Shown: positions 15,374 through 23,667, counted from the first letter of the stretch. The stretch: 28,418 nucleotides of DNA from RGIG5952 sp045603485 (GCA_045603485.1 JAZUMF010000036.1:1-28418); one strand, 5' to 3'. Numbers and translations are program-made. The notes: generated from the sequence alone by a model not told the origin.

Positions 15374-15391
15374 AATCTTGTCACCTCAACG

Positions 15392-16264
15392 CTACTTATT
15401 ATTTTCAGCGGCGGCCAGACGGTCAGCAGCCTTTTGAAGATTGCAGCTATGCTTTTCAAGTACAGACTGCTCTTGTGGGACAAAAGCCTTAAGACGCTTA
15501 ATCATATTATCAAAGTCAACCTTATGAGCGTCAAATTCCGGACCGTCAACACAGACAAACTTCGTCTCTCCGCCAACGGTCACGCGGCAGCCACCGCACA
15601 TTCCCGTTCCGTCAATCATAATGGTATTCAGAGAAACGATTGTCGGAATACCAAAAGGACGCGTGGTCTCGCCACAGAACTTCATCATAATCGGCGGCCC
15701 GATGGCTATAACACGATTAGGGGGCGCAGAAGACTCGCACATCTCCTTAAGCGGAACCGTCACAAGTCCCTGACGGCCATACGAGCCATCGTCAGTCACA
15801 ACGACGACCTCATCAGCAAGCGCACGCATCTCATCCTCAAGAATAATAAGCTTCTTGTTGCGGTATCCTAAAATGACAGTAACCTTATTGCCGGCCTTCT
15901 TTAACGCCTCAACGATGGGGAAAAGAGGCGCTGTTCCAAATCCGCCGCCGACACAAACCACATGGCCGAAATTCTCAATTTCCGAGGGGTTGCCCAACGG
16001 GCCAAGAACTGCAGGCAAAGACTCGCCGACCTCTTTTGTTGCAAGGAGCTTTGTTGAATAACCCACGGGCTGAAATGCGATAGTAATTGTCCCGGCCTTA
16101 GGGTCGGCATCTGCGATCGTAAGGGGAATACGCTCTCCCCATTCGGCATCGACCTGTAAAATTATAAACTGCCCTGGCAAGCGGCTCTCTGCGATAAGAG
16201 GAGCCTCAATCTTCATCATATATACCAACTCGGAGAGTTGCTTTTTCTCAACAATTCGGTTCAT
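15392..16264 (-). CDS. nfnA: NADH-dependent ferredoxin:NADP+ oxidoreductase, small subunit
   Basis: The 290-residue product is a ferredoxin-NADP reductase-like flavoprotein. RIPLTI (45-50) is the FAD motif, VCVGGGFGTAPLFP (103-116) the pyridine nucleotide site, and DGTGMCGGCRV followed by FVC the [2Fe-2S] site. The candidate ligands are Cys223, Cys226, Cys238 and Asp218, which matches the unusual Asp ligand reported for Thermotoga NfnA. It is the subunit that oxidises NADH. It is followed by nfnB after 18 bases. The ATG at 16264 has GGGGG six bases upstream. The pair points to an anaerobic, ferredoxin-using metabolism. A PyrK or sulfide dehydrogenase beta role is the alternative. Confidence 0.87.
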   Translation of the reverse strand: MNRIVEKKQLSELVYMMKIEAPLIAESRLPGQFIILQVDAEWGERIPLTIADADPKAGTITIAFQPVGYSTKLLATKEVGESLPAVLGPLGNPSEIENFGHVVCVGGGFGTAPLFPIVEALKKAGNKVTVILGYRNKKLIILEDEMRALADEVVVVTDDGSYGRQGLVTVPLKEMCESSAPPNRVIAIGPPIMMKFCGETTRPFGIPTIVSLNTIMIDGTGMCGGCRVTVGGETKFVCVDGPEFDAHKVDFDNMIKRLKAFVPQEQSVLEKHSCNLQKAADRLAAAENNK

Positions 16265-16287
16265 TGGCGACCCCCATTATTCAACAC

Positions 16288-16315
16288 AGCCCCCCGACGC
16301 AAGGCGTGGGAGGCT
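16288..16315 (-). terminator. Strong bulged hairpin just 3' of the tRNA
   Basis: On the minus strand the two arms AGCCTCCCACGC and GCGTCGGGGGGCT pair along 12 positions around a CTT loop, with one G-U pair and one bulged C. The hairpin begins 11 bases after the tRNA CCA end and ends 24 bases before the nfnA ATG. No T-tract follows, so it may be a processing signal or a weak terminator between the tRNA and nfnA. Confidence 0.45.
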
Positions 16316-16325
16316 AAATTCAGAT

Positions 16326-16402
16326 TGGTGGGCCTGGAAGGACTCGAACCTTCGACCAAGGGATTATGAGTCCCCTGCTCTGACCAACTGAGCTACAGGC
16401 CC
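16326..16402 (-). tRNA. tRNA with anticodon CAU, probably tRNA-Ile2 (or elongator Met)
   Basis: The minus strand folds as a complete 77-base tRNA with encoded CCA: acceptor GGGCCTG/CAGGCCC, D stem GCTC/GAGC, anticodon stem GGGGA/TCCCT, loop CTCATAA, variable loop TGGTC, and T stem GAAGG/CCTTC with TTCGAGT. The anticodon is CAT. The G27-U43 pair, the variable loop and the C4-G69, C5-G68 acceptor pairs match the tRNA-Ile2 type, whose wobble C is changed to lysidine by TilS so that it reads AUA. Elongator tRNA-Met is the alternative. It lies between dus and nfnA. Confidence 0.93.
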
Positions 16403-16424
16403 GAAAGATATTTATATGCTATAT

Positions 16425-16454
16425 ATAATACTAATTTTTCACCTATTCTGTCAA
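16425..16454 (-). promoter_or_regulatory. Promoter of the tRNA gene
   Basis: On the minus strand a perfect TTGACA (16449-16454) is followed after 18 bases by TATTAT (16425-16430). This gives a start about 15 bases upstream of the tRNA. The -35 box begins directly at the dus stop codon. Confidence 0.6.
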
Positions 16455-17390
16455 TTACGAAAAAAATGGAGCAAGTGCAATATCAAAATCCTCAAAGGTT
16501 TTAGCGGTGCGTAACCGTTTCCAGATATAATCACCGTCAGTCACCCCATCCTTGAAATAACTCCAAAATTCCTTTATGCGCCCTAGAAATGGCGATGGTC
16601 CGCAAGATTCAGCCTTTGAGCATTCGGAATACTCTTTCACGAAGGCGACAAGTTCCTTACGGGCATCACCGACGAGAGTTCCGCGAATGCGGCAAGGCAA
16701 GGCAGGATCGCGAACAGCTCCGCGCCCTATCATCCACGCGGAGACCTTCGGGAAGCGCACCTGTAATTTAGCCAAATCTTCCTCTGTAAAGATATCGCCA
16801 TTGTAAACGACCGGCATTTTGGCAATATCCAAACATTGCGAAAATGTCTCTAAATCGACAGTACCTTCATACATCTGCTTTGCGGTTCTTGCATGGATTG
16901 TAAGAGCCGCCAATGGATAATTGTTAAGCATCTCAAGTCGCTTCAGAAGGAGATCGGGCGCATCTATACCCAGACGCACCTTTAAAGACAAGCCGTCTCC
17001 CATTATTTCACAGCCGGCATCCAGCATCGCCCTCACTGCAAACTCGTCCTTCATCAAGCCCGAGCCTCTTCCCCGCTTAACAATCATAGGCCAAGGACAT
17101 CCCGCGTTCAAATCGCATCGATTATATCCCAAATCTCTAAGCGCCTTGAGCAATACCTTGAAATCCGCCGGAGATTTTCCTATTATCTGAGGAACAAGAG
17201 GAAGACAATCATTCGCCTCCGGCATAACATCCTTCAGATGCGTTGCCTTGATACGATTGCCCGCCAAAGTTGTCAAAAACGGAGAATAAGCCTCGTCAAA
17301 ACCAGGGAAATGCTTTGCAATGCAACGACGGAATGTCAGTTGCGTGACACCCCTCAAAGGCGCCAATATCAATTTAGGTGCAGTAGTCAC
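16455..17390 (-). CDS. dus: tRNA-dihydrouridine synthase
   Basis: The 311-residue product is a Dus-family flavoenzyme that reduces uridine to dihydrouridine in the tRNA D loop using FMN and NADPH. Motifs are LAPLRGVTQ (9-17), LNAGCPWP (94-101) with catalytic Cys98, GRGSGLM (107-113), a KVRLG phosphate-site strand, IHART followed by YEG, NGDI, and the MIGRGA FMN site. The subfamily (A, B or C) cannot be set with confidence. Its ATG overlaps the ftsZ stop by four bases, so it is the last gene of the lpt-pts-fts operon. The adjacent tRNA has its own promoter. Confidence 0.9.
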   Translation of the reverse strand: MTTAPKLILAPLRGVTQLTFRRCIAKHFPGFDEAYSPFLTTLAGNRIKATHLKDVMPEANDCLPLVPQIIGKSPADFKVLLKALRDLGYNRCDLNAGCPWPMIVKRGRGSGLMKDEFAVRAMLDAGCEIMGDGLSLKVRLGIDAPDLLLKRLEMLNNYPLAALTIHARTAKQMYEGTVDLETFSQCLDIAKMPVVYNGDIFTEEDLAKLQVRFPKVSAWMIGRGAVRDPALPCRIRGTLVGDARKELVAFVKEYSECSKAESCGPSPFLGRIKEFWSYFKDGVTDGDYIWKRLRTAKTFEDFDIALAPFFS

Positions 17391-18514
17391 GGGTCTAATT
17401 TTATTTCACGCCTTACATAAGTTGGAATATCAAGGTCTTGACCATCGTAAATCGTAGCATTAACGCTGCGGGTATGACGAGGCGTTCCTGTTCCAAGCAG
17501 ATCCTTTTTGGAACGGCGTTGCTTCTTTTCATCTGAAATAAACGGATCGGACGAAACCTCGAGATTTGCCTCTTCAACACTGTCAAAGAATATCGCGATT
17601 AACTTAACAGTACCTTCAAACGACTCGTCAATTACCGTCCCTATCAAAAATGTGCTGTTTACAGATAAATGCGACTGGAATACCTCTGAGATCTCAGTAA
17701 GCTCAACCAGGCGAAGATCTTTACTTGCCAAAACTCCAAGTATTACCGTCCCAGCTCCCTCAACCTTACTCTCTGCGCCAAGTAAAGGAGACTTAAAAAG
17801 CTCTTGGGTCGCTATACTTGCGCGTCCCTCGCCGGTTGCTGACGCAATAGCAAATCTGCAGCGCCCGACTGAAGCGGAAATAATCGAACACATCTGCTCA
17901 ACATTAAAAGTCACAAAGCCGGGTTTGACCAGCAACGACCAATAAATCGAAAGCAGATCACTCATTATATCCGTTGCTGCGCCATAAGCCTCAGGTATTG
18001 GCAAGCCTTTTGTATCGGCAAAGAGGTCATCAAGCTTAATTGCCGCGAACGCGCCTCCCGAATCCTCAAGCAACGCAAGATGTTTTCGCGCCATTTGTAC
18101 ACGACTGGGACCTTCAAATTCAAAAGGCAAAGTCGCAACGCAGAAGATGGTCACTCCACATTCGCGCAAGATATTAAGGATTTCCGGAGTTGCCCCCGAG
18201 CCGAAGCCGCCGCCAAGCGAGACAACCACGACGGCCAGACGAACATTATTGAGAGCCGCCTTTACAAACTCGGCATCGTCCTGAACCGCTGCACGCCCCT
18301 TAATCGATTGACCGCCGGTGCCATGCCCGTCTAAACGCCCTTCGCCCAGCAGACAAAACTCCACATCAGGAGCACAAAGCTCGGCTGTAGACCTATCTCC
18401 GTCAAAAACGACGGCGCGCATCCCGACATCAGCCTTGCGGACTGTCTCAGAGACAAAACGAGCCGCACCGCCACCAACACCGAGAAGAATAATATTTTCA
18501 ATTATGTCACTCAT
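17387..18514 (-). CDS. ftsZ: Divergent FtsZ cell-division protein
   Basis: The 375-residue product follows ftsQ and ftsA and aligns along the whole length with FtsZ: LLGVGGGAARF (10-20), SLGGGFGSGATP (99-110) where others have GGGTGTGAAP, PFEFEG (130-135), YGAATDIM (177-184) and SPLL (242-245). The C-terminal peptide LDIPTYVRRE (361-370) is the FtsA/anchor-binding tail. GTP-loop residues are altered (Thr to Phe and Thr to Ser). The region of the T7 loop, KPGFVTFNVEQMC (197-209), has no aspartate; none occurs between residues 187 and 265. Ordinary FtsZ uses two Asp there to hydrolyse GTP. It should build the Z ring, but with changed or lost GTPase activity; it may instead be a paralogue. It overlaps ftsA and dus by four bases each. 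Confidence 0.85.
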   Translation of the reverse strand: MSDIIENIILLGVGGGAARFVSETVRKADVGMRAVVFDGDRSTAELCAPDVEFCLLGEGRLDGHGTGGQSIKGRAAVQDDAEFVKAALNNVRLAVVVVSLGGGFGSGATPEILNILRECGVTIFCVATLPFEFEGPSRVQMARKHLALLEDSGGAFAAIKLDDLFADTKGLPIPEAYGAATDIMSDLLSIYWSLLVKPGFVTFNVEQMCSIISASVGRCRFAIASATGEGRASIATQELFKSPLLGAESKVEGAGTVILGVLASKDLRLVELTEISEVFQSHLSVNSTFLIGTVIDESFEGTVKLIAIFFDSVEEANLEVSSDPFISDEKKQRRSKKDLLGTGTPRHTRSVNATIYDGQDLDIPTYVRREIKLDP

Positions 18515-19710
18515 CGGCGAAACAACCTTCCTAAGATTTTTTTAAATCCGCTGTTGGAGTCGTGCGAATAATTCTGTTCCCACTGCTTGTATCCATATAT
18601 CAGCAAGCCGGCGGGAACCGCATACGACTGTGCATTTTCCACATTTTCAAGCCCAATCACATTCAATTTATTGCCGACCGTACACGGCACCCCGAAGATT
18701 GCATTTCCAAGCTCAACAAGGCCTGGCATAGCCGCGGCTCCGCCAGTGAAAACAATTCCGGCACCCAAACGGACTAATACATCATCTCGGACAAACTTCG
18801 ATTTAATGATTCGCAAAGTTTCGTCCATACGCGCGTTGATAACCGTACGAAGGGACTTAAGGCCTATCGTTCTGTCGCGCATGACAAAACTGCGCGGCAA
18901 AGGGATTCGCTGGCCGCCTCCGTCCACGATAGCCTTTCCATGGTTGAGTTTCAACTCCTCGGCGCTGTTTTCAGGAACATTAAAGGCATGCATAATATCG
19001 CCGGTAACATAGTTCCCGCCTACGGCAAGTGAACCGATTGACGCAGGAACTCCATCTACATAAGCGATATAATTTGTCGTACCGGCACCAAGGTCAATTA
19101 CCGCGACTCCGGCCCTTTTCAATTGAGGAGTCAACACCGCCTGTGCTGCGGCGATCGGGCTGAAAACAAAATCCTCCACATCTACCGAAGCGGCGTTTGC
19201 GACATTTCTGAAATTTTCTATCGGGCCTTCATTTGCCGTAACTAAAAGCAATTCAAGACTAAGTACCGAGCCCTTAAGTCCGATCGGCTTGACAACTCCA
19301 TGCTGGTCGTCAATACGATAATTCCGAGCGAGACTGTGCATTACGGTTGTATTTTGGGGAAGCTCGCAATCCATAGCCACCGCATTAACATCATCAATGT
19401 CATCCTGTGAAACGGTATGATTGTGAATTTTCGTGCTGCCCGGTCTTGAAATCACATTAACAAAATCTCCGTTAACGGCAATAAAAACAGTGCCGATATC
19501 TATACCGCTATTTTCGGCCGCTGCTTTAAGAGCCTCCTGAACTCCTATAACCGCATAGTCAAAATCAACAATACGACCCTTTTTAACACCGGAAGATATA
19601 TGCTCACCCCGTCCGGTTACAACCATCTGACCGGAGTCATTAACCTCACCCACAAGGACGACAGTTCGCTTCGTCCCGACTTCCAAAGCTACAAATGGAG
19701 GAATATTCAT
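18511..19710 (-). CDS. ftsA: Cell-division protein FtsA
   Basis: The 399-residue product is an actin-fold protein that ties FtsZ filaments to the inner membrane. The phosphate 1 loop is VALEVGTKRT (7-16), where most FtsA have Asp instead of Glu10. Phosphate 2 is VIDLGAGTTN (204-213), and the adenosine motif is FTGGAAAMPG (321-330). The 1C domain spans about 85-165. The last 12 residues, GFKKILGRLFRR, form the usual membrane-binding amphipathic helix. Its stop overlaps the ftsZ start by four bases, so the two are translationally coupled. The length is normal for the family. Confidence 0.93.
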   Translation of the reverse strand: MNIPPFVALEVGTKRTVVLVGEVNDSGQMVVTGRGEHISSGVKKGRIVDFDYAVIGVQEALKAAAENSGIDIGTVFIAVNGDFVNVISRPGSTKIHNHTVSQDDIDDVNAVAMDCELPQNTTVMHSLARNYRIDDQHGVVKPIGLKGSVLSLELLLVTANEGPIENFRNVANAASVDVEDFVFSPIAAAQAVLTPQLKRAGVAVIDLGAGTTNYIAYVDGVPASIGSLAVGGNYVTGDIMHAFNVPENSAEELKLNHGKAIVDGGGQRIPLPRSFVMRDRTIGLKSLRTVINARMDETLRIIKSKFVRDDVLVRLGAGIVFTGGAAAMPGLVELGNAIFGVPCTVGNKLNVIGLENVENAQSYAVPAGLLIYGYKQWEQNYSHDSNSGFKKILGRLFRR

Positions 19711-19758
19711 AATAAGCTTCTTAAAATCCTTTGCCTGATGCGACTTAAACGACTCATT

Positions 19759-20586
19759 TCAACGCGCACTGCAACGCCCCATTATAGTTGCATCAAATTC
19801 CCTAAATCCACGCGGATCCTGCATAGACCCGGCAAGACCGAGCACCTGAGCCTCTAAATATGCAACACCCTTCTCTGCATCTGTTGAGGTCATATACTCC
19901 CAAGCCAGCTTTGCCGCTCGCCCGTCCCTAAAAACCAAACTTATATAGTCTTTTGAAGAAACATTGACCGACGAAAGCGCCGATATGCTTATCGGCAAGT
20001 CACCATCTGCAATTCGTTCCAAAAAACGAAGCGCTACAACCGCCATCCTAAGAGATGTCAAAGTATGGCCAAGCCTTATAGCCGTTAACGGAACTCCCTC
20101 TATTGATACGATATTCTCAATATCGCTTCGCCGACATACGAAAATAACGCCATCGCTTGAAACCGCTAAAGGCATACCAGAACCACCGATGCGAGCCAAA
20201 GGAACGCGTTCCGATGATTTGATATCAACCGTTCCGTTAAAATACCTAGAAACAGATAAAGTCAAAAGCGTTGGAGCCATTGATATGATTTTCTTTTGGC
20301 GCGAAGAAAAAACATTACTGAAGATACCATCGCCGTCTTCCTTCGAGAAAAGCTCCTTACCCTTTTTAACTTCCAGATATTCCATCAGAATTTCAGGGGT
20401 AAGAGTATTCCCAATAGTAGTGACATTGATTGTCGTTATCTTAGCTTCAGGCTCATTCAGCCAAAGAAATTTGCCTCCGGAAATATAAAAGTCCAGCAAA
20501 AAGTGCACAAAAACGCAAAACAATGCAACACCTGTAAAACCGATACCGCACTTAATGAGGCCAAAATATCTATCTTCAAACAACAT
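19759..20586 (-). CDS. ftsQ: Cell-division protein FtsQ/DivIB
   Basis: The 275-residue product has a short cytoplasmic start, one membrane helix (about 13-36) and a periplasmic part. Residues 47-120 look like a POTRA domain (ITTINVTTIGNTL near 50-62). The stretch ERVPLARI near 130 and the following beta domain fit FtsQ. The sequence is otherwise divergent, so the call rests also on its place before ftsA and ftsZ. FtsQ links early and late division proteins. It starts 14 bases after ptsI; the ptsI stop TAA runs into AAGGGG, which can serve as its ribosome binding site, although at a long distance. Confidence 0.78.
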   Translation of the reverse strand: MLFEDRYFGLIKCGIGFTGVALFCVFVHFLLDFYISGGKFLWLNEPEAKITTINVTTIGNTLTPEILMEYLEVKKGKELFSKEDGDGIFSNVFSSRQKKIISMAPTLLTLSVSRYFNGTVDIKSSERVPLARIGGSGMPLAVSSDGVIFVCRRSDIENIVSIEGVPLTAIRLGHTLTSLRMAVVALRFLERIADGDLPISISALSSVNVSSKDYISLVFRDGRAAKLAWEYMTSTDAEKGVAYLEAQVLGLAGSMQDPRGFREFDATIMGRCSAR

Positions 20587-20600
20587 AGACTAAAGACCCC

Positions 20601-22376
20601 TTAACATAAACGGAGAATCTCCGGAGCATATTGCTCTAAAAGATTGCGTACAAGGTGACGGACCTGTGCCATTGTTGCCGAATTAAGGGCCATCTCCGAA
20701 ACCCTTGCAGCCTCTTCAACCGGAATCTTGCGTATCAATGCTTTAATCATCGGAATCGACGATGACGCCATACTTAAAACAGGAACCCTCAAGCCAAGCA
20801 AAATAATAACATGCAATGGATTGCCGGCCATCTCACCGCAAACGCTAAGACCTATGCCGGCACGGGTTGCCGCCTCAACAGTCATTGAAATCAACTTCAA
20901 CACCGAAGGATGCAACGGCTGATACAAATAAGCTACAGAGTCATTGATACGGTCTGCGGCAAAAGTATATTGAGTCAAATCGTTTGTGCCAATCGAAAAG
21001 AAATCGACATGAGAGGCCAACAACGGCGAAGCGATCGCCGCAGAAGGAACCTCAATCATAATGCCAATCTTCGGGAAAATGCAATTTCCAAGGCCCTTTT
21101 CCTTCAACTCAAGGAAACACTCCTCAATAATCCTGCGCGAACGCACAACCTCGTACAGTTCGCTAATCATAGGAATCAGAATGTAAATCTGCTTCTGCAC
21201 CTCGGCGCCGGCTCGAAGAATCGCACGAATCTGAACCTTGAAAAGATCTTCATTCTGCAAAAGAAAACGAATTGAGCGAAGACCCAAAAAAGGATTCGTC
21301 TCATTGTCGTTCAAACCCTGATTGCCGACAAACTTATCTCCGCCCAAATCAAAGACCCTTACGACAAAAGGGCGATCTCCCATAGCCTGCGCTATCGCGG
21401 CGTATGTACGCGTCTGCTCCTCTTCATCGACAGGGCGCCCCTCGGCCATCCACAGATATTCAGTCCTGAAAAGCCCCACGCCCTCTGCACCGTTGGCATC
21501 GACATAAGGCAACTCCCGCTGATTCTCTATATTCGCGAGACAACGCACGGTAAATCCGTCCGGCGTTGTGGCAACCTCGCGACTGTCGGCCTTGAACTGC
21601 GAAAGCAAAGCATCACGCTCCAGAGCATTCCCGCGAATCGCTACTGCATCCTCATCGGAAGGGTTGACAACGACGACACCCTTGGCCCCATCAATTCCAA
21701 GCATGGCACCGGGAGTGATTGAACTTGAAAAATTGCCAAGGCCGAAAACCGCGGGAATCTCAACTGCCCTAACCAGCAGCGCGGCATGAGAAGTCATACT
21801 GCCACGGTCAAGAACCAGGCCGCAAACGGCATTACGGGGAAGAGCCAAAACCTCGGAAGGAGTCAGATTTTCGGCAACGACAATCCTCGGTTCCTGCCAA
21901 TCAAAATCCAAGTCGCCGGATATCCCCATCAGAGCCCGCAGCAAACGGCGGGAAACATCGGCAATATCACCGGCGCGCTCAACAAAGTAGATATCGTCGA
22001 ACTCGTTAAATTTCGCTATATATTTATTGGCGACATCTCGGACAGCCCACTCGCAATTGTGAAGCTTCTCAAAAATCTCGCACCTCATATCCTCGACAAT
22101 CAACTCATCATCGAGAACCATCATATGCGCATCGATGATACCCGCCTCGCCACCCGGAGTCTCAAGCCCAAGCGAATCGCGGATATCACGCAGCTGCCTG
22201 CGGGTCACATCCTTCGCATGAATCAACCGCTCCCACTCGGCCTCCGAATCATGCTTTTCAATTTGGTATATCGGAGGATCAATAGTATTTGGACGGTAAA
22301 CAACAGCCTGCGCCAAGGCAATGCCTGGCGACACGCCGACTCCAAAATATTTTCTGTTGTTTTTACCACCCATCAC
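20601..22376 (-). CDS. ptsI: PTS enzyme I (phosphoenolpyruvate-protein phosphotransferase)
   Basis: The 591-residue product is full length. YFGVGVSPGIA (10-20) opens the N domain. RGSMTSHAALL (191-201) contains the phosphorylated His197. GVGLFRTEYLWM and DLGGDKF belong to the PEP-binding barrel, and SVCGEMAGNP holds catalytic Cys513. It transfers phosphate from PEP to HPr. The frame can begin at GTG (22376, sharing a G with the ptsH TAG stop) or at the next codon, ATG (22373); the second is equally likely. No enzyme II gene is present nearby, so it probably feeds a regulatory phosphorelay with HPr and HPr kinase. This role is inferred. Confidence 0.94.
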   Translation of the reverse strand: MMGGKNNRKYFGVGVSPGIALAQAVVYRPNTIDPPIYQIEKHDSEAEWERLIHAKDVTRRQLRDIRDSLGLETPGGEAGIIDAHMMVLDDELIVEDMRCEIFEKLHNCEWAVRDVANKYIAKFNEFDDIYFVERAGDIADVSRRLLRALMGISGDLDFDWQEPRIVVAENLTPSEVLALPRNAVCGLVLDRGSMTSHAALLVRAVEIPAVFGLGNFSSSITPGAMLGIDGAKGVVVVNPSDEDAVAIRGNALERDALLSQFKADSREVATTPDGFTVRCLANIENQRELPYVDANGAEGVGLFRTEYLWMAEGRPVDEEEQTRTYAAIAQAMGDRPFVVRVFDLGGDKFVGNQGLNDNETNPFLGLRSIRFLLQNEDLFKVQIRAILRAGAEVQKQIYILIPMISELYEVVRSRRIIEECFLELKEKGLGNCIFPKIGIMIEVPSAAIASPLLASHVDFFSIGTNDLTQYTFAADRINDSVAYLYQPLHPSVLKLISMTVEAATRAGIGLSVCGEMAGNPLHVIILLGLRVPVLSMASSSIPMIKALIRKIPVEEAARVSEMALNSATMAQVRHLVRNLLEQYAPEILRLC

Positions 22377-22669
22377 TACTGCTCGTCAGGCAAATCAAAT
22401 TTTCGGGACACAAGGGCTTCAAGCTCATCCAGAACCGCCTCTGCATCAGGCCCTGTCGCCGTCACCTTGAGAACAGTACCGCAAAGCGCCTCAAGAGTCA
22501 TAAGTGCCATAATGCTCTTACCGGAGACGACATTACCGTCCTTCTCGACCTTGACATCCGACTTAAAACGCGAAGAAACCTTTGCGAAAAGCCCCGCTGG
22601 ACGCACATGCATTCCATACTTATTGAGAAGAACCAAGTCTCTCGTTAAAGACTGTTTGTTATCGCTCAT
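22376..22669 (-). CDS. ptsH: Phosphocarrier protein HPr
   Basis: The 97-residue product has both phosphorylation sites: NKYGMHVRPAGLFAK (16-30) with His21 for enzyme I, and VVSGKSIMALMTLEA (48-62) with Ser52, the target of HPr kinase. I chose the ATG at 22669 because GGAG and AGGG lie upstream of it; the frame extends three codons further to a TTG at 22678, which has no spaced site. The stop TAG shares its last base with a possible ptsI start. The gene begins 16 bases after hprK, supporting a functional HprK-HPr pair. Confidence 0.93.
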   Translation of the reverse strand: MSDNKQSLTRDLVLLNKYGMHVRPAGLFAKVSSRFKSDVKVEKDGNVVSGKSIMALMTLEALCGTVLKVTATGPDAEAVLDELEALVSRKFDLPDEQ

Positions 22670-22685
22670 TTCCCTCAAACTCCAA

Positions 22686-23645
22686 TTATTTCGACAAATT
22701 ATTAAACATCTTAATTCGATCGTCTAGAGTCAAATGGGCAACCTGCCCCGCAAATCGAAGCTTGTACTCCATCGCAACCGTTTCAACAATGTTTACCAAA
22801 TCTCGCCCAGGGGCGACCGGAATAACAACTTGCGGCACATCCACACCAAGAAAATTCCGACGCAAATCATTCTCACCGATACGATCAAGATCATCGTCAC
22901 ATTCACCCTGCCGACGCAAAGTCACAACAAGGTCAACCTTCTTTTCACCACGGACGGCGGCAACACCGAAAATTGACGGCACATAGATAATGCCAAGACC
23001 GCGAATTTCCATATAGAACTGCGTAACCGGCACGGCAGAACCAGTCAATGTCCCGTCATTGGCGACCTTAAGCTCAGTGCAGTCGTCAGCGACAAGTGCA
23101 CATCCCCGTCGAATCAAACCCAAAGCCGTTTCGCTCTTACCGATTCCGGGCGCACCCTCAATAAGAACACCGACACCGGCCACCTCCATCATCGTCGCAT
23201 GAATTCTAACCTTAGGAGCCGACAGCTCCTCCATTAAAATTGTAGCGGCATTTGCAAAGTGACCGGTTATCATATTCGTGCGCAACAGCGGCACCGAATA
23301 TTTATCAGCCAAGGCCAAAGACTGGCTGCTGGGCTTGCGACGGCGGGTATAGACGACACAAGGAACCCTAGTGGCGAAGAGCTTTTCAAGACGCTCCTCC
23401 CGCAAAGCGGCGTCAAGCGACATGACATACGAATACTCGGCATATCCAATCAACTGGATTCGCTTTACAGGGAAGTACTTGTAAAATCCCGCAAGAGCCA
23501 GTCCCGGGCGATTAATCGCAGACTCGCGGATTGGACGATCCAAGCCGCTCTCTCCCGCCATAATGGTAAGAGAAAGACGCTTACGCCCATCCTCGAAGAA
23601 CTTTTGAACCGTCGTCAGTTGCGTAGATTTTTCGTTTTCCGCCAC
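22686..23645 (-). CDS. hprK: HPr kinase/phosphorylase
   Basis: The 319-residue product has the usual two parts. The N-terminal domain spans about 1-135. The catalytic domain has His149, the P-loop GAPGIGKSETAL (164-175, where many have GDSGVGKS), the acidic pair in LVADD (184-188), and the family signature EIRGLGIIYV (213-222). It phosphorylates HPr on Ser52 with ATP or PPi and reverses this according to metabolic state. In Gram-negative bacteria HprK often works with an incomplete PTS as a regulatory device, and the order hpf-hprK-ptsH-ptsI fits this. It begins 22 bases after hpf. Confidence 0.94.
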   Translation of the reverse strand: MAENEKSTQLTTVQKFFEDGRKRLSLTIMAGESGLDRPIRESAINRPGLALAGFYKYFPVKRIQLIGYAEYSYVMSLDAALREERLEKLFATRVPCVVYTRRRKPSSQSLALADKYSVPLLRTNMITGHFANAATILMEELSAPKVRIHATMMEVAGVGVLIEGAPGIGKSETALGLIRRGCALVADDCTELKVANDGTLTGSAVPVTQFYMEIRGLGIIYVPSIFGVAAVRGEKKVDLVVTLRRQGECDDDLDRIGENDLRRNFLGVDVPQVVIPVAPGRDLVNIVETVAMEYKLRFAGQVAHLTLDDRIKMFNNLSK

Positions 23646-23667
23646 TAGTTTATCCTATAACAATCAA

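Noticed and set aside
22670..22678. TTG start three codons upstream of the ptsH ATG
   Set aside because: The purine-rich sites fit the ATG at 22669 better, and the extra residues fall outside the HPr fold.
21786..22727. 313-residue frame antisense to ptsI, ptsH and hprK
   Set aside because: Its length comes from the codon bias of the real genes on the other strand. The sequence is a Ser/Arg/Asn-rich mixture with no domain, while ptsI and ptsH have all active-site motifs.
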